A stretch of DNA of 7,227 nt from Actinomycetes bacterium (lineage in GTDB: Bacteria; Actinomycetota; Acidimicrobiia; Acidimicrobiales; Palsa-688), in NCBI GenBank assembly GCA_021827225.1, contig JAKAXG010000213.1, positions 1 through 7,227 of the forward strand, given 5' to 3'. This document shows, in pieces, positions 5,136-7,227 of the stretch. The notes beneath the pieces were generated by a model. That model was given only the letters and a program-made list of their open reading frames with translations, was not told the DNA's origin and did no database searches. The translations under genes were made by a program, and so were the position numbers. Each line of letters begins with the position of its first letter. Position 1 is the stretch's first letter.

Positions 5136-7094
5136 ATGACCACCACGGCGGCACCGGTCAAGGCTCCCGGCCTGCGGCCACAGAGGCTGCGCAAGCTCTC
5201 CGGACTGGACGGTCTCAGGGGGCTCGCGGTCACGGCCGTGATCATCTTCCATCTGCACTCCTCGTGGCTGCCCGGCGGCTACCTCGGGGTGGACATCTTC
5301 TTCGTGATCTCGGGTTACCTGATCACCGCCCTGCTGCTCTCCGAGTGGTCGGTCAACTCCAGCATCTCGCTCAGGTCGTTCTGGACCAGACGGGCCCGCC
5401 GGCTGCTGCCGGCGGTCGGGGTGCTGCTGGTGAGCGTCACCGTGCTGGCCGCCGTGTTCGCCAGGGACGCCCTGGGCCGCCTGCAATCGGACGTTCCGGC
5501 GTCGATGTTCTACGTCATGAACTGGCGGCTGGTGTTCTCCCACCAGTCCTACGTAGCGTCGTTCGGGCGGCCGCCGCTGCTCCAGCACCTGTGGTCGCTG
5601 TCGGTGGAGGAGCAGTTCTACCTGTTGTGGCCGCTGGCCCTGGTGTTCCTGCGCCGGCGGACGAACCGGCTCCGGGTGGCGATGGTCGCCGCCTGTGGGG
5701 CGGCGGCGTCGGCCGCCCTGATGGCCGGCCTGTACCACTCCGGCGGCGACCCCTCGGCGGTGTACTTCGACAGCTTCACCCATGCCGAGGGGCTGCTGAT
5801 CGGCTGCGCCCTGGCGGCCGCCGTCCCCCCGTGGCAGATGGCCACGTCGGTCACGCCGGCGGCCCGCCGTCTCCTGGAGCGGTCCGGGGCCGTCGCCCTG
5901 GCCCTGGTGGCGGTCGGGCTGGCCGTCCTCGGTTTCCGCTCGTCGGTCACCTACCGGGGCGGGATGCTGGCCGTGGACCTGGCCACCGCGGTGGCGATCG
6001 CCGCCGTGGCCCACCCGGCCGGCCGGCTCGGCGGCCTGCTGGACCGTCAGCCGCTGCGCTGGGCCGGGCTGCGCTCCTACTCGCTGTACCTGTGGCACTG
6101 GCCCATCTTCGAGCTGACCCGCCCCGGTGTGGACATATCCGGTCCCGGCTGGCTGCTCCTTCCGTTGAGGCTGGGGCTGACGGTGCTGGCGGCTGAGCTG
6201 TCCTTCCGCTACGTCGAGCAGCCGTGGCGCAGCGGCCGGGGCCTGTTCGCCCTGCGGGTCCGCCTGGCCAGCGCCTCCCGCCGGACCATCGCCGTCGCCG
6301 GGGCGGTACCGGCGGTGGTCGTCGCCTCCCTGCTGGCGACCGCACCCGGGCCCAACGAACCGGCCATCCTGGCCGAGGGCGCCACCCCGGCGGCCCGCCA
6401 GACGCCGGTCGTACCCCCACCGGCGTCGGTGACGGCGGTCAGGTCCCCCGCCCTGCCGACGGCGTCGCCGGCGTTCACGCCCAAGCAGTGGATCCGCACG
6501 CATGCCCGCCCGTCGACGCCGATCACCGCCGCTCCCACCACCGCTCCGGCCACCACGACCCCCCCGACCACCGCCCCCCTACCTCCCCCGGCGGCGGTGC
6601 CGCCCTCCGCCGAGCCGATCCTGGCGGTGGGCGACTCGGTCCTGCTCGCCGCCACCCCGGCCCTGCAGTCGGTGCTCGGACCGCAGATCACCGTCGACGC
6701 CGCGGTCGGCCGCCAGGTCACCGCCGGCCTCCAGCGGCTGGCCGCCTACCGGTCCAGCGGGGCGCTGTCGCACTACCGGACGGTGGTGGTCGACCTGGGC
6801 ACCAACGGGGCGTTCCGCCCCCAGGACTTCACCGAGCTGGCCCAGCTGGTGTCGGGCGTCCCCCACGTGGTGCTGTTCGACGTGCACGCCGCCCGGTCGT
6901 GGACGGCGGAGAGCAACGCCACCATCGCCGCCGGCGTGGCCGCCCACCCCGGGCAGATGGCGCTGGCCGACTGGAACCGGGCGGCCGGCGGGCCCAACCT
7001 GCTCTATCCCGACGGGATCCACCCCGATGCCGCCGGCGCCCAGGTGTACGCCCGGCTGCTGGCGTCGACGCTGGCCTCGACCGCCGGGCACTGA
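5136..7094 (+). CDS. Membrane acyltransferase-3 fused to a C-terminal SGNH domain (OatA/OafA-like O-acyltransferase)
   Basis: 652 residues from the ATG; a TTG three codons earlier is rejected. Residues 22-402 are the acyltransferase-3 membrane domain: LDGLRG (24-29), the R-x10-H motif (Arg28, His39), GVDIFFVISGYLIT (51-64), SLSVEEQFYLLWP (154-166) and SYSLYLWHWPI (314-324). I count roughly 10-11 membrane segments, the last at about 385-402. A Pro/Thr/Ala-rich linker (about 403-492) leads to an SGNH domain (494-646) with every catalytic block: GDS with Ser501, Gly525 in AVGRQ, GTNG with Asn557, and DGIH with Asp626 and His629. Members with this layout move acetyl or acyl groups across the membrane and place them on cell-surface glycans; OatA does so on peptidoglycan. 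The DAAVGRQ, GTNG and DGIHP details recall OatA, so peptidoglycan is a reasonable guess, but a surface polysaccharide or glycolipid is possible. It stands alone, with its own predicted promoter and no sign of an operon. Confidence 0.95.
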   Translation: MTTTAAPVKAPGLRPQRLRKLSGLDGLRGLAVTAVIIFHLHSSWLPGGYLGVDIFFVISGYLITALLLSEWSVNSSISLRSFWTRRARRLLPAVGVLLVSVTVLAAVFARDALGRLQSDVPASMFYVMNWRLVFSHQSYVASFGRPPLLQHLWSLSVEEQFYLLWPLALVFLRRRTNRLRVAMVAACGAAASAALMAGLYHSGGDPSAVYFDSFTHAEGLLIGCALAAAVPPWQMATSVTPAARRLLERSGAVALALVAVGLAVLGFRSSVTYRGGMLAVDLATAVAIAAVAHPAGRLGGLLDRQPLRWAGLRSYSLYLWHWPIFELTRPGVDISGPGWLLLPLRLGLTVLAAELSFRYVEQPWRSGRGLFALRVRLASASRRTIAVAGAVPAVVVASLLATAPGPNEPAILAEGATPAARQTPVVPPPASVTAVRSPALPTASPAFTPKQWIRTHARPSTPITAAPTTAPATTTPPTTAPLPPPAAVPPSAEPILAVGDSVLLAATPALQSVLGPQITVDAAVGRQVTAGLQRLAAYRSSGALSHYRTVVVDLGTNGAFRPQDFTELAQLVSGVPHVVLFDVHAARSWTAESNATIAAGVAAHPGQMALADWNRAAGGPNLLYPDGIHPDAAGAQVYARLLASTLASTAGH

Positions 7095-7101
7095 CCGGGG
7101 G

Positions 7102-7139
7102 GCGGCCGGCGGGTGGCCGCGGTGCGGCCGGCGGGTGGC
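7102..7139. repeat. Perfect 16-bp direct repeat between convergent genes
   Basis: GCGGCCGGCGGGTGGC occurs at 7102-7117 and again at 7124-7139, a 22-bp period. A partial third copy follows (GGGTGGCCGGCGG, 7145-7157). Each copy includes GCCGGC, at 7105, 7127 and 7150, so the copies can also pair with one another as 6-bp stems. It fills most of the 67-bp gap between the acyltransferase stop and the acyl-CoA ligase stop. Its function is unknown: slipped-strand expansion in GC-rich DNA, a termination structure or a protein-binding array are all possible. Confidence 0.7.
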
Positions 7140-7161
7140 GGGCTGGGTGGCCGGCGGCGGC

Positions 7162-7227
7162 TCAGGCGGTGCGCAGCTCGTCGCGGATGACCCGCCGGAG
7201 CAGCTTGCCGGTCTCGTTGTAGGGCAT
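7162..7227 (-). CDS. Acyl-CoA ligase (AMP-binding family), last 21 codons, truncated by window end
   Basis: The minus strand reads MPYNETGKLLRRVIRDELR plus two more residues and a TGA stop. PxNxTGKxxRR is the A10 motif that closes the C-terminal domain of acyl/fatty-acid-CoA ligases; its lysine (codon at 7204-7206) is the catalytic residue for adenylate formation. The ATG at 7225-7227 is an internal methionine, and the gene continues past the right edge. These enzymes activate a carboxylic acid with ATP and join it to CoA. The gene converges on the acyltransferase and fits with the acyl-CoA theme at the left of the window, though it is a separate transcription unit here. The family call rests on one motif, but a very characteristic one. 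Confidence 0.85.
   Translation of the reverse strand: MPYNETGKLLRRVIRDELRTA

Noticed and set aside
5133..6503. 456-codon open frame on the minus strand opposite the acyltransferase
   Set aside because: Its composition is rich in Gly, Arg, Gln, His and Pro with no recognisable motif, typical of an antisense shadow of a GC-rich gene; the plus-strand protein has strong family motifs.
6535..6600. Possible programmed frameshift at C7 and C6 runs in the Pro/Thr linker
   Set aside because: The frame stays open through a complete, correctly ordered SGNH domain, so no frameshift is needed; the runs are ordinary proline codons.

Overview
The window is very GC-rich, with almost all codons ending in G or C, few rare codons and tightly packed genes. 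This and the gene repertoire (a biotin-dependent acyl-CoA carboxylase subunit, an AtuA-family protein, a FadR-type GntR regulator and an acyl-CoA ligase) suggest a high-GC actinobacterium. An acidimicrobial lineage is possible but is only an impression from protein style. I see no mobile elements, tRNA or rRNA genes, or CRISPR arrays.

Layout. Bases 3-920 (+) are the 3' end of an acyl-CoA carboxylase biotin-carrying subunit, open at the window edge. It overlaps by 4 bp (ATGA) an AtuA-like/DUF1446 gene at 917-2683 (+), so the two look translationally coupled. After a 22-bp gap a convergent gene at 2706-4139 (-) encodes an unusual regulator made of two complete FadR-type GntR units in one chain. 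An 82-bp divergent region (4140-4221) separates it from a dienelactone hydrolase-family gene at 4222-4941 (+). A 194-bp non-coding stretch carries a possible terminator hairpin and a -10-like element. It leads into a 652-residue membrane acyltransferase with a C-terminal SGNH domain (5136-7094, +), built like OatA. A 67-bp gap with a 16-bp direct repeat separates this from the convergent last 21 codons of an acyl-CoA ligase (7162-7227, -), cut by the window end.

How the genes may work together. The carboxylase subunit and AtuA-like protein form a pair known from acyclic-terpene and branched-chain acyl-CoA catabolism. The tandem regulator probably controls one or both of its flanks: itself and the divergent hydrolase, and perhaps the acyl-CoA genes. 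The acyltransferase looks like an independent cell-envelope gene. The regulator and the acyltransferase each have a TANNNT -10-like hexamer 6 and 8 nt before their ATG, so leaderless transcripts are predicted for both. The hydrolase instead has a good Shine-Dalgarno sequence.

The most unusual item is the single-chain double GntR/FCD regulator. I did not find a convincing wholly new multi-gene system.
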